Source: Marinilactibacillus sp036039175
GTDB taxonomy: Bacteria > Bacillota > Bacilli > Lactobacillales > Carnobacteriaceae_A
DNA length: 64,000 bases
Assembly: GCF_036039175.1 (NCBI RefSeq)
Contig: NZ_JAYXKP010000001.1
Span: 310,001 to 374,000 of the forward strand
Direction: 5' to 3'
The notes under the pieces were generated by a model. It made no database searches. It was not told the DNA's origin and was given only the letters and a program-made list of their open reading frames with translations. The position numbers and the translations under genes are program-made. Each line of letters opens with the position of its first letter. Positions within the stretch are counted from its first letter, which is position 1. Below, in pieces: positions 1-6,641 of the stretch.

Positions 1-157
1 TGAGAGTCTTGATGATGCTCTTCGTCGCTTCAAACGTTCCGTTTCTAAAACAGGCACATTAAAAGAAGCCCGTAAACGTGAATACTATGAAAAGCCAAGT
101 GTAAAACGTAAAAAGAAATCTGAGGAAGCAAGAAAACGTAAACCTGGTAAATTTTAA
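1..157 (+). CDS. rpsU: 30S ribosomal protein S21, C-terminal part
   Basis: The reading frame starting at base 2 is open from the left edge and ends with TAA at 155-157. It encodes about 51 residues beginning ESLDDALRRF, with the RRFKRSV segment and a very basic Lys/Arg-rich tail ending RKPGKF. This is the standard C-terminus of bacterial S21, a small-subunit protein bound near the anti-Shine-Dalgarno end of 16S rRNA. The start codon lies outside the window. A yqeY gene follows, as is usual for rpsU in Firmicutes. Confidence 0.93.
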   Translation, partial: ESLDDALRRFKRSVSKTGTLKEARKREYYEKPSVKRKKKSEEARKRKPGKF

Positions 158-220
158 TTTACTGTTTCGTTGCCTCGATGTATTTTAATGTACCACCACT
201 TTTTTAAGAGGGTGAATCGT

Positions 221-667
221 TTGGCCAAACTAGAAGAACTAAATCAAGATATGAAAGTAGCGATGAAAGCTAAAGATCGCGAGAGTCTAACAACTATCCG
301 TATGCTTAAATCTGCTTTACAAAATGAGCAGATCAGCAAAGGCGAAGAGTTGACAGATGATGAAGAACTGACTGTTCTTGCTCGCGAGAAAAAGCAGAGA
401 TTGGAATCTTTACACGAGTTTCAAGAAGCTGACCGCAAGGATTTAGTGGAAAAACTCGAAAAAGAATTGTCCATTGTCGATCGCTACCTTCCAGAACAAT
501 TAACTGAGGAAGAGATTTCTCAAATTGTTCAAGATGCAGTCGTTCAGACTGGAGCTGACTCCATGAAAGATATGGGGAAAGTAATGGGTGCCATTTTACC
601 TAAAGTTAAAGGTAAAGCTGACGGAAGTCTGGTTAGCTCACTAGTCAAAAAAGAACTAAGCAAATAA
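221..667 (+). CDS. yqeY: GatB/YqeY domain protein YqeY
   Basis: The product is about 148 aa and helical throughout, with the typical YqeY landmarks KSALQNEQI, an ELTDDEEL loop, the EFQEADRKDL stretch and YLPEQLTEEEI. The family resembles the C-terminal tRNA-binding helical domain of GatB and is presumed to bind tRNA or aminoacyl-tRNA; its exact role is unknown. The frame is open upstream to an ATG at 170. I chose the TTG at 221 because AGAGGGTG sits 6 nt before it and the protein then begins AKLEELNQD like known homologues. It lies directly behind rpsU and is closed by a hairpin terminator. Confidence 0.9.
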   Translation: MAKLEELNQDMKVAMKAKDRESLTTIRMLKSALQNEQISKGEELTDDEELTVLAREKKQRLESLHEFQEADRKDLVEKLEKELSIVDRYLPEQLTEEEISQIVQDAVVQTGADSMKDMGKVMGAILPKVKGKADGSLVSSLVKKELSK

Positions 668-671
668 AAAA

Positions 672-711
672 TGGGAGTTGAGATATTCATCTTGACTCCT
701 ATTTTTTTTCG
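672..711 (+). terminator. Rho-independent terminator after yqeY
   Basis: The arms GGAGTTGAGAT (from 673) and ATCTTGACTCC pair over 11 bp with two G-T wobbles around a 4-nt loop. A run of eight T follows. Confidence 0.85.
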
Positions 712-741
712 ACTTTTTCTTTGAACAATGGCTGTAAACCT

Positions 742-770
742 TTAATTGAATAAGATATTGCTATTATACT
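742..770 (+). promoter_or_regulatory. Candidate sigma-A promoter for the phoH operon
   Basis: TTAATT at 742-747 and TATACT at 765-770 are separated by 17 bp. The -35 is weak and the -10 is good. The promoter lies between the yqeY terminator and phoH. Confidence 0.45.
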
Positions 771-857
771 TCTTAAGATAGAGATTAGATTACATTTATG
801 CTATCATTTGATAGAAGAGATTCATTAATTAAACAATTCAAAGGAGTTGGCATTTGT

Positions 858-1829
858 TTGACTGACAATGCACATAAAAAAGTCCGAATCTTTGATGATT
901 CAGAAATAGCGATTCAAATATTGGGAGCACAGAACATTCATCTCAAACTATTAGAAGATGAATTAGCTGTCACGATAAACAACCGAGGTAATCAAGTTGA
1001 GATTAGTGGCGATAAAGAAGCTGTCGAATTAGCGGACAGTGTATTAAACGAAGTAGAGCAGCTTTCTGAAAGAGGAAATAGGATAAAGCGTACAGATATC
1101 TTATCTGCAGTAAGAATGGCTCAACAAGGCAAACTATCTCAATTCATAAAAATGTATGAAGAAGAAATTGGTAAAGATCGCGATGGACGTCCAATTCGCA
1201 TAAAAAATGTGGGTCAGAGAAACTATGTTCATTCTGTAAAAAACAATGACATTGTTCTAGGTATCGGTCCTGCGGGTACTGGTAAAACTTATGTCGCTGT
1301 TGCAATGGCTGTAGCAGCAATGCGTAGAGGAGAAGTTAAGCGAATCATTTTAACACGTCCGGCTGTTGAAGCAGGGGAAAAATTAGGATTTCTACCAGGT
1401 GATTTAAAAGAAAAAGTTGATCCTTATTTACGACCTCTGTATGATGCCCTTTACAATATATATGGAACAGAGCACACAAACCGTTTAATGGACAGAGAAA
1501 TTATCGAAGTTGCGCCTTTAGCCTATATGCGCGGTCGTACACTAGATGATGCTTTTGTTATCCTTGACGAAGCTCAAAATACAACTGTTCCGCAAATGAA
1601 AATGTTCCTGACTCGTCTAGGTTTTGGCTCGAAAATGATTATTAACGGAGATAAAACTCAAATTGATTTACCTTCTGGTACAACAAGTGGTTTAATTCAT
1701 GCTGAACGTGTATTGAGTGGAGTCACTGGTATCGGTCATATTCATTTTGAAGCCGAAGACGTCATCAGACATCCTTTAGTTGCTAAAGTCATTAAAGCCT
1801 ATGAAAAAGAAACGGATCTGAAAAAATAA
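858..1829 (+). CDS. phoH: PhoH-like ATPase
   Basis: This is a cytoplasmic P-loop NTPase of the PhoH/YbeZ family, associated with YbeY and RNA metabolism. The Walker A motif GPAGTGKTYVA and the Walker B region VILDEAQNT are both present, with the conserved TRPAVEAGEKLGFLPGD segment between them. The open frame reaches an ATG at 798 that has no convincing ribosome binding site. The TTG at 858 has AAAGGAG 11 nt upstream and gives a 323-aa protein with an N-terminus of the length expected for the family, so I place the start there. The stop codon overlaps the ybeY start by one base. In Bacillus and Listeria an HD-domain c-di-AMP phosphodiesterase gene normally sits between phoH and ybeY; it is absent here. 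Confidence 0.93.
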   Translation: MTDNAHKKVRIFDDSEIAIQILGAQNIHLKLLEDELAVTINNRGNQVEISGDKEAVELADSVLNEVEQLSERGNRIKRTDILSAVRMAQQGKLSQFIKMYEEEIGKDRDGRPIRIKNVGQRNYVHSVKNNDIVLGIGPAGTGKTYVAVAMAVAAMRRGEVKRIILTRPAVEAGEKLGFLPGDLKEKVDPYLRPLYDALYNIYGTEHTNRLMDREIIEVAPLAYMRGRTLDDAFVILDEAQNTTVPQMKMFLTRLGFGSKMIINGDKTQIDLPSGTTSGLIHAERVLSGVTGIGHIHFEAEDVIRHPLVAKVIKAYEKETDLKK

Positions 1830-2302
1830 TGGAAATCATACTATACGATGAAACAAATCGCCTAAAACCCGAAGAAGAACAGTTGATATCAGAAATTTTA
1901 GATTTCTCAGCTGAAAAGCTTTCAATTGAAGAAACTGCAGAAATCTCTGTAACGATTGTTGACAATCAACGCATTCAAGAAATCAATAAAACCTATAGAA
2001 ATAAAGATTATGCTACAGACGTCATCAGCTTTGCTATGGAAGACGAGCATGAAGATGAATGGGTTATGCCAGATGATGACTCATTTGACTTGCCAAGAGT
2101 GCTTGGTGATTTATTTATTTCAATTGAGAAGACAATCGAACAAGCAGAGGAATACGGACACTCATTTAAAAGAGAATTAGGATTTCTGGTTGTTCACGGC
2201 TTACTTCACTTGAATGGCTATGATCATATGAATGAAACGGATGAAAAAGAAATGTTCTCTCTGCAAGAAGAAATTTTAAAGGAGTATGGACTTGAACGAT
2301 AA
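1829..2302 (+). CDS. ybeY: Endoribonuclease YbeY (16S rRNA maturation)
   Basis: This is a 157-aa zinc-dependent RNase of the UPF0054 family, involved in 16S rRNA 3' end maturation and ribosome quality control. The diagnostic metal-binding motif HGLLHLNGYDH is complete, with histidines at residues 123, 127 and 133. The conserved ATDVISF segment lies upstream of it at 62-68. The ATG at 1829 overlaps the phoH stop (TAATG), which implies translational coupling. The 3' end overlaps dgkA by 11 bases. Confidence 0.95.
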   Translation: MEIILYDETNRLKPEEEQLISEILDFSAEKLSIEETAEISVTIVDNQRIQEINKTYRNKDYATDVISFAMEDEHEDEWVMPDDDSFDLPRVLGDLFISIEKTIEQAEEYGHSFKRELGFLVVHGLLHLNGYDHMNETDEKEMFSLQEEILKEYGLER

Positions 2303-2681
2303 AAAACAGCTGCCGCAAAAAAACAGAAGATACAGCGACTCCTTCCGCTATGCATTTGAAGGTGTCAAAACGACTTTTCAAGAAGAACGCAATATGCGTA
2401 CCCACGTTATGGCTGGTGCCGTTGCGCTACTTCTTGGAGTCTTTCTTTCGTTATCTATAACGGAATGGTTATGGATCTTGTTGGCTTCTTTTCTCGTTTT
2501 TGTCATGGAGATTCTAAACACGGTTATTGAAAACCTTGTGGATCTCGTTACACAAGAATATCACCCACTAGCTAAAAAAGTAAAAGACATGGCCGCAGCG
2601 GCAGTGCTGAGTACAACCATATTTTCGGTTGTGACTGGACTCCTGATTTTTGCACCAAAGTTGCTGGACCTGTTCTTTTAA
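2292..2681 (+). CDS. dgkA: Diacylglycerol/undecaprenol kinase family membrane protein
   Basis: This is a small integral membrane kinase of the DgkA family. In Gram-positive bacteria these proteins mostly phosphorylate undecaprenol, recycling the cell-wall lipid carrier. The signature E-x-L-N-T-x-I-E-N-x-x-D is present, followed by the KDMAAAAVL helix, within three predicted membrane segments. An in-frame ATG at 2286 lies only one base after AAAGGAG, too close to be used. The TTG at 2292 is 7 nt from it and is the better start, giving 129 aa. The gene overlaps the end of ybeY. Confidence 0.9.
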   Translation: MNDKKQLPQKNRRYSDSFRYAFEGVKTTFQEERNMRTHVMAGAVALLLGVFLSLSITEWLWILLASFLVFVMEILNTVIENLVDLVTQEYHPLAKKVKDMAAAAVLSTTIFSVVTGLLIFAPKLLDLFF

Positions 2682-2699
2682 CGAGAGGATTCTTACAAT

Positions 2700-3104
2700 A
2701 TGGACAACGATCAAATTAAAACGCTTATTCAACAAGCCGATCACATGTTAGACAGAGCTTACGTGCCGTATTCACATTTTCCAGTTGGTGCTGCACTGAT
2801 GACTAAAGAAGGAAAAGTTTATTCTGGATGCAACATAGAAAATGCATCCTTTGGCTTAACAAATTGCGCTGAAAGAACAGCTATCTTCAAAGCAGTCTCT
2901 GAAGGAGAAAGAAACTTTGAATATATTGTCGTAACTGGAGATACAGAAGGCCCCATTTCACCTTGTGGTGCTTGCAGACAAGTCATGAGTGAATTTTTTG
3001 CACCCGAAACGAAAGTCTTACTTACAAATAAAAAAGGAATGGAACAGGAAACTACTGTAAAAGAATTGCTTCCTGGAGCCTTTCAATCAAAGGATATGGT
3101 ATAG
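2700..3104 (+). CDS. cdd: Cytidine deaminase
   Basis: This 134-aa protein hydrolytically deaminates cytidine and deoxycytidine to uridine for pyrimidine salvage. The zinc site is complete: Cys56 and catalytic Glu58 in NCAERTA, and Cys89 and Cys92 in PCGACRQ. The substrate-binding SGCNIENASFG segment is also present. The length is that of the homotetrameric small class. It sits between dgkA and era, one base from the era start, as in Bacillus and Listeria. Confidence 0.95.
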   Translation: MDNDQIKTLIQQADHMLDRAYVPYSHFPVGAALMTKEGKVYSGCNIENASFGLTNCAERTAIFKAVSEGERNFEYIVVTGDTEGPISPCGACRQVMSEFFAPETKVLLTNKKGMEQETTVKELLPGAFQSKDMV

Positions 3105-3105
3105 A

Positions 3106-4014
3106 ATGTCAGAAGAAAAAGCATACAAATCGGGATTCGTCTCGCTTATTGGGAGACCAAATGTTGGCAAATCAACATTATTGAATCGAATGATCGGTCA
3201 AAAAATTGCCATCATGAGTGATAAAGCCCAAACAACTAGAAATAAAATACAAGGTATCTACACAACAGATAACGAACAAGTTGTCTTTATCGATACACCA
3301 GGTATCCATAAACCTAAGCACAGACTAGGCGATTTTATGGTAGATTCAGCATTGAGTACGTTTAATGAAGTTGATGTTGTATTGTTCCTTGTAAATGTAT
3401 CAGAAAAGCGTGGACCAGGAGATAACTTTATCATTGAAAAGCTAGAGCACATTTCTACTCCAGTATTTTTGATTTTAAACAAAATTGATCAAGTCCATCC
3501 TGATGAATTACTTCCGATCATTGAAGATTATCAGGCACAATATGACTTTGATGAAATTATTCCAATCTCTGCAATTGATGGCAATAACGTAGACCGTATG
3601 CTCGATGTTGTTATTAAGTATCTTGATGAAGGCCCTCAATATTATCCTGAAGACCAAGTCTCCGATCATCCTGAGTATTTTATCGTATCAGAATTAATTC
3701 GTGAGAAAGTTCTTGAATTAACGAGAGAAGAAGTTCCCCATTCAGTAGCTGTAGTTGTTGAAAGAATGGTCCGAGATGAATACGACAAAGTTAAAGTAGA
3801 CGCTACAATTATTGTAGAACGTAAAAGTCAAAAAGGGATCATTATTGGAAAAGGCGGTAAAATGCTAAAAGAAATTGGTACGCGAGCTAGAAAAGACATT
3901 GAACGATTACTTGGAGATAAAATTTATCTTGAAACTTGGGTTAAAGTTCAAAATGACTGGCGAGATAAGCAAACCTATCTTTCAGATTATGGTTATAAGA
4001 ACGAAGATTATTAA
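3106..4014 (+). CDS. era: GTPase Era
   Basis: Era is a 302-aa ribosome assembly GTPase that binds the 3' end of 16S rRNA. It has G1 GRPNVGKS (16-23), G3 DTPG (63-66), G4 NKID (125-128) and a C-terminal KH RNA-binding domain with the GxxG loop in GKGGKMLKEIG. The start follows the cdd stop almost immediately and has AAAGGAT upstream, so the genes are co-translated. Together with ybeY it forms the small-subunit maturation group of this operon. Confidence 0.97.
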   Translation: MSEEKAYKSGFVSLIGRPNVGKSTLLNRMIGQKIAIMSDKAQTTRNKIQGIYTTDNEQVVFIDTPGIHKPKHRLGDFMVDSALSTFNEVDVVLFLVNVSEKRGPGDNFIIEKLEHISTPVFLILNKIDQVHPDELLPIIEDYQAQYDFDEIIPISAIDGNNVDRMLDVVIKYLDEGPQYYPEDQVSDHPEYFIVSELIREKVLELTREEVPHSVAVVVERMVRDEYDKVKVDATIIVERKSQKGIIIGKGGKMLKEIGTRARKDIERLLGDKIYLETWVKVQNDWRDKQTYLSDYGYKNEDY

Positions 4015-4029
4015 TAAAAAATTCAGCTG

Positions 4030-4056
4030 GACGTTTTCTGTTACCCAGAAAGCGTC
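4030..4056 (+). other. Hairpin between era and recO
   Basis: GACGTTTTCT and AGAAAGCGTC form a 10-bp stem with a 7-nt loop. The following sequence has only a broken T-rich run, so it may act as a partial terminator or processing site inside the operon. Confidence 0.5.
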
Positions 4057-4080
4057 TATTGCTTTATTCAGAGGTGTAAA

Positions 4081-4854
4081 ATGGCACATTTAGAAGAAGT
4101 AGAAGGTATTGTCATATCCGTTAGAAAACACCGAGAAAGAGATTATTTGGTTAAGTTATTCACTGACCGTTACGGTAAAATGATGTTTTTCGTTAGAGGC
4201 ACTAAAAATCCTAATAATAAGCTGAAGCGAGCGATTCAACCTTTTTCTCATGGAACATATATTGCTGATATAAGAGATCAGGGATTAAGTTTTTTGAGAG
4301 ATGCCAAAGACATTGCCCCTTATTCTCAAGTTCAGCTTGATATCTTTAAGAATGCTTATGCAACTTATGCTTGCGGATTAGCGGATGCAGCACTAGAAGA
4401 CAGAGTTCCAGACTTTAATCTTTTTAGTCAATTAAAAGATGGCCTAGCCTTGATGGATGAGCTGGAAGAACCAGAAATCATTTTAAATATTTTTGAAATC
4501 AGATTCCTTAGATATTTCGGGGTAATGCCTGAATTAAGAGGCTGTGTAATCTGCGGAAAGACTGAAGGGGCCTTTGACTACTCTAGTAAGTATAATGGGC
4601 TGTTGTGTCCTGAGCATTATCATGAAGATGAGAGAAGATATCACGCGAGTCCAAAAGCCATTCATTTTATCCGATTGTTTTCAGTTATCTCGTTCGACAA
4701 AATCGGCACAATTTCAATGTCCGAACAAACAAAGAAAGATATTCGTTATGTAATCGACAAGCTCTACGAAGAACTAGTCGGATTGAAGCTTAAAAGTAAA
4801 CGATTCATCGATCACATGCATGAATGGGACGGTGTATTGAAAAGACCAGAATAA
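4081..4854 (+). CDS. recO: DNA repair protein RecO
   Basis: RecO is 257 aa here and promotes RecA loading and strand annealing with RecR in RecF-pathway repair. The N-terminal OB fold begins EVEGIVISVRKHRERDYL. A zinc-binding element follows the central helices, with Cys155, Cys158, Cys176 and His179 (CVICG and CPEHY). Length and order after era match Firmicutes. An AGAGGTG ribosome binding site precedes the ATG. Confidence 0.94.
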   Translation: MAHLEEVEGIVISVRKHRERDYLVKLFTDRYGKMMFFVRGTKNPNNKLKRAIQPFSHGTYIADIRDQGLSFLRDAKDIAPYSQVQLDIFKNAYATYACGLADAALEDRVPDFNLFSQLKDGLALMDELEEPEIILNIFEIRFLRYFGVMPELRGCVICGKTEGAFDYSSKYNGLLCPEHYHEDERRYHASPKAIHFIRLFSVISFDKIGTISMSEQTKKDIRYVIDKLYEELVGLKLKSKRFIDHMHEWDGVLKRPE

Positions 4855-4872
4855 CCCAGACAGGAGGATTAG

Positions 4873-5361
4873 TTGGTTTCAAATATTTCTATATTATTTC
4901 TATTTTTAATGGCAAGTGTACTCATTATCATACAAGTTAAACAAAGCAAAGAAGTTTTAGTTAGAGTGAGACACACAATTCTTGATCGTTTTTTTCTCGC
5001 AGCGATCTCTTTATCTTTAGTTGGTTTTTTCGTTTATCAATTTAATGAATTTATTGTCTTAGTAACAGCTTTCTTAATGGCTACCGCCATGAACCTATCA
5101 CCCTACGTATCAGGATTAACGGAAGATGGTATACGAGTTGTTCATCGTGGAAATATTAGTAAGAAGTATTCTTTTGATCAAACAAGCGAATGGGTACTTT
5201 ATCAACAAAAGAAAAAATTAAAGTGTCGTTTTAATTTAAAGTCAAAAAATCAGAATTTTGAAGAAGTCGAGTATTTATTTTTTGATAAAAAACAAGAAAA
5301 GGAAATTCTAAATTTCCTTGAAAATAAAGGCTTCTTCGTTAGAATGGAAACAGAAAGTTAA
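4873..5361 (+). CDS. Uncharacterised membrane protein
   Basis: I do not recognise the family. The TTG start at 4873 has an excellent AGGAGG 5 nt upstream, which supports it as a real gene. The 162-aa product has a hydrophobic helix at about 4-21 and two more at about 42-57 and 60-75, followed by a soluble basic domain of about 85 residues rich in Lys, Phe and Glu. It lies 18 bp after recO, so it is probably co-transcribed with it. A function cannot be assigned. Confidence 0.75.
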   Translation: MVSNISILFLFLMASVLIIIQVKQSKEVLVRVRHTILDRFFLAAISLSLVGFFVYQFNEFIVLVTAFLMATAMNLSPYVSGLTEDGIRVVHRGNISKKYSFDQTSEWVLYQQKKKLKCRFNLKSKNQNFEEVEYLFFDKKQEKEILNFLENKGFFVRMETES

Positions 5362-5413
5362 GAACAACCTTTATAGAAAATATCGTTTGATATTCAATAA
5401 ATAATAAATCTAA

Positions 5414-5442
5414 TTGAAAATGAACAAATAATTGTGTAAGAT
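5414..5442 (+). promoter_or_regulatory. Promoter of the glyQS T-box transcript
   Basis: TTGAAA at 5414-5419 and TAAGAT at 5437-5442 are 17 bp apart, just upstream of the T-box leader. The expected transcription start is near 5449. Confidence 0.65.
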
Positions 5443-5464
5443 AAACAAATAAGTAAATAATCAC

Positions 5465-5664
5465 GATGATGGAAATAGTAAGAATAGTCAATTTCTTAAG
5501 CGACCTTGGGACAGTGTGAGCCAAGTGAGATGACATTCCCAAAGGCATCCGGAGTGATCCAATAAAGCGCTAGTATGATTTTATGCTAGAAGTAGGGTGG
5601 AACCGCGAGAGAACTCGTCCCTATACTGATTGTAGAACTGTCAGTATAGGGACGAGTTTTTTGT
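5465..5664 (+). promoter_or_regulatory. Glycine T-box leader
   Basis: The leader has stem I elements (AGTA/GAA region, AGCGA, GGGACAGTGTGAGCC), then AAAGGCATCC, where GGC at 5544-5546 is a glycine specifier codon followed by a purine. The T-box sequence AGGGTGGAACCGCG lies at 5594-5607. It is followed by an 18-bp terminator stem, 5612-5629 with 5641-5658, and a T-run. Uncharged tRNA-Gly should pair with the specifier and the T-box and block this terminator, so glyQS is expressed when glycine charging falls. This 349-base gap between genes is otherwise unoccupied. Confidence 0.95.
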
Positions 5665-5710
5665 TTTTTAAAATAGATAAACAATTTAGTATTAAAAGGA
5701 GCACGAACTT

Positions 5711-6640
5711 ATGAAAAAAGCACTAACGTTTCAAGAAATCATTTTAACCTTACAGAAATACTGGTCAGATCAAGGGTGTATGCTGATGCAAGCCTATGAT
5801 ACTGAAAAAGGGGCGGGTACGATGAGTCCTTATACGTTTTTAAGAGCCATTGGCCCTGAACCATGGAATGCGGCCTACGTTGAACCTTCAAGACGACCAG
5901 CAGATGGAAGGTACGGAGAAAACCCGAATCGTCTTTATCAACACCACCAGTTCCAAGTAGTTATGAAACCTTCACCAAATAATATCCAAGAATTGTATCT
6001 TAAAAGCCTAGAAATTTTAGGTATCAATCCTCTAGAGCATGATATTCGTTTTGTTGAAGATAACTGGGAAAATCCGTCTCTTGGCTGTGCAGGTCTTGGT
6101 TGGGAAGTTTGGCTTGATGGTATGGAAGTCACTCAATTCACGTACTTCCAACAAGTTGGTGGATTAGAAGTCGACGCTGTAACAAGTGAATTAACTTATG
6201 GACTAGAGCGTTTAGCCTCTTACATTCAAGATGTGGAAAGTGTTTACGATATTGAATGGGCACCCGGCGTTAAGTATGGCGAGATCTTCAAGCAACCGGA
6301 ATATGAACAATCTGCCTATGCATTTGATTACAGTAATCAAGAGATGTTATTTAACCATTTCAAAGAATATGAAACAGAAGCACATGCCTTGATTGAAAAA
6401 GGTCTGGCTCATCCAGCATACGACTGTGTACTGAAATGTAGTCATACGTTTAATTTACTAGACGCTAGAGGCGCAGTATCTGCGACAGAACGTCCTGATT
6501 TCCTTAGACGTATTCGCAGAATGGCACACAGTATTGCACGTGCATTTGTTTCAGAACGAGCTAATCTAGGATTTCCATTACTGAATGAAGCTGAGAGCCC
6601 AGCTTGGATAGAACGCTATACTGAAAAGGAGGCAAAATAA
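5711..6640 (+). CDS. glyQ: Glycyl-tRNA synthetase alpha subunit
   Basis: GlyQ is the 309-aa catalytic subunit of the bacterial alpha2-beta2 glycyl-tRNA synthetase, a class II enzyme that charges tRNA-Gly. Family hallmarks include the opening FQEIILTLQKYWSDQGC, the CMLMQAYDTEKGAGTM segment, EPSRRPADGRYGENPNR and the HHQFQVV stretch of motif 2. It is preceded by AAGGAG and by the glycine T-box leader. glyS starts two bases after its stop. Confidence 0.97.
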   Translation: MKKALTFQEIILTLQKYWSDQGCMLMQAYDTEKGAGTMSPYTFLRAIGPEPWNAAYVEPSRRPADGRYGENPNRLYQHHQFQVVMKPSPNNIQELYLKSLEILGINPLEHDIRFVEDNWENPSLGCAGLGWEVWLDGMEVTQFTYFQQVGGLEVDAVTSELTYGLERLASYIQDVESVYDIEWAPGVKYGEIFKQPEYEQSAYAFDYSNQEMLFNHFKEYETEAHALIEKGLAHPAYDCVLKCSHTFNLLDARGAVSATERPDFLRRIRRMAHSIARAFVSERANLGFPLLNEAESPAWIERYTEKEAK

Positions 6641-6641
6641 T

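Noticed and set aside
170..220. ATG at 170 as the yqeY start
   Set aside because: It adds 17 residues unlike the family and has no ribosome binding site, while the TTG at 221 has AGAGGGTG.
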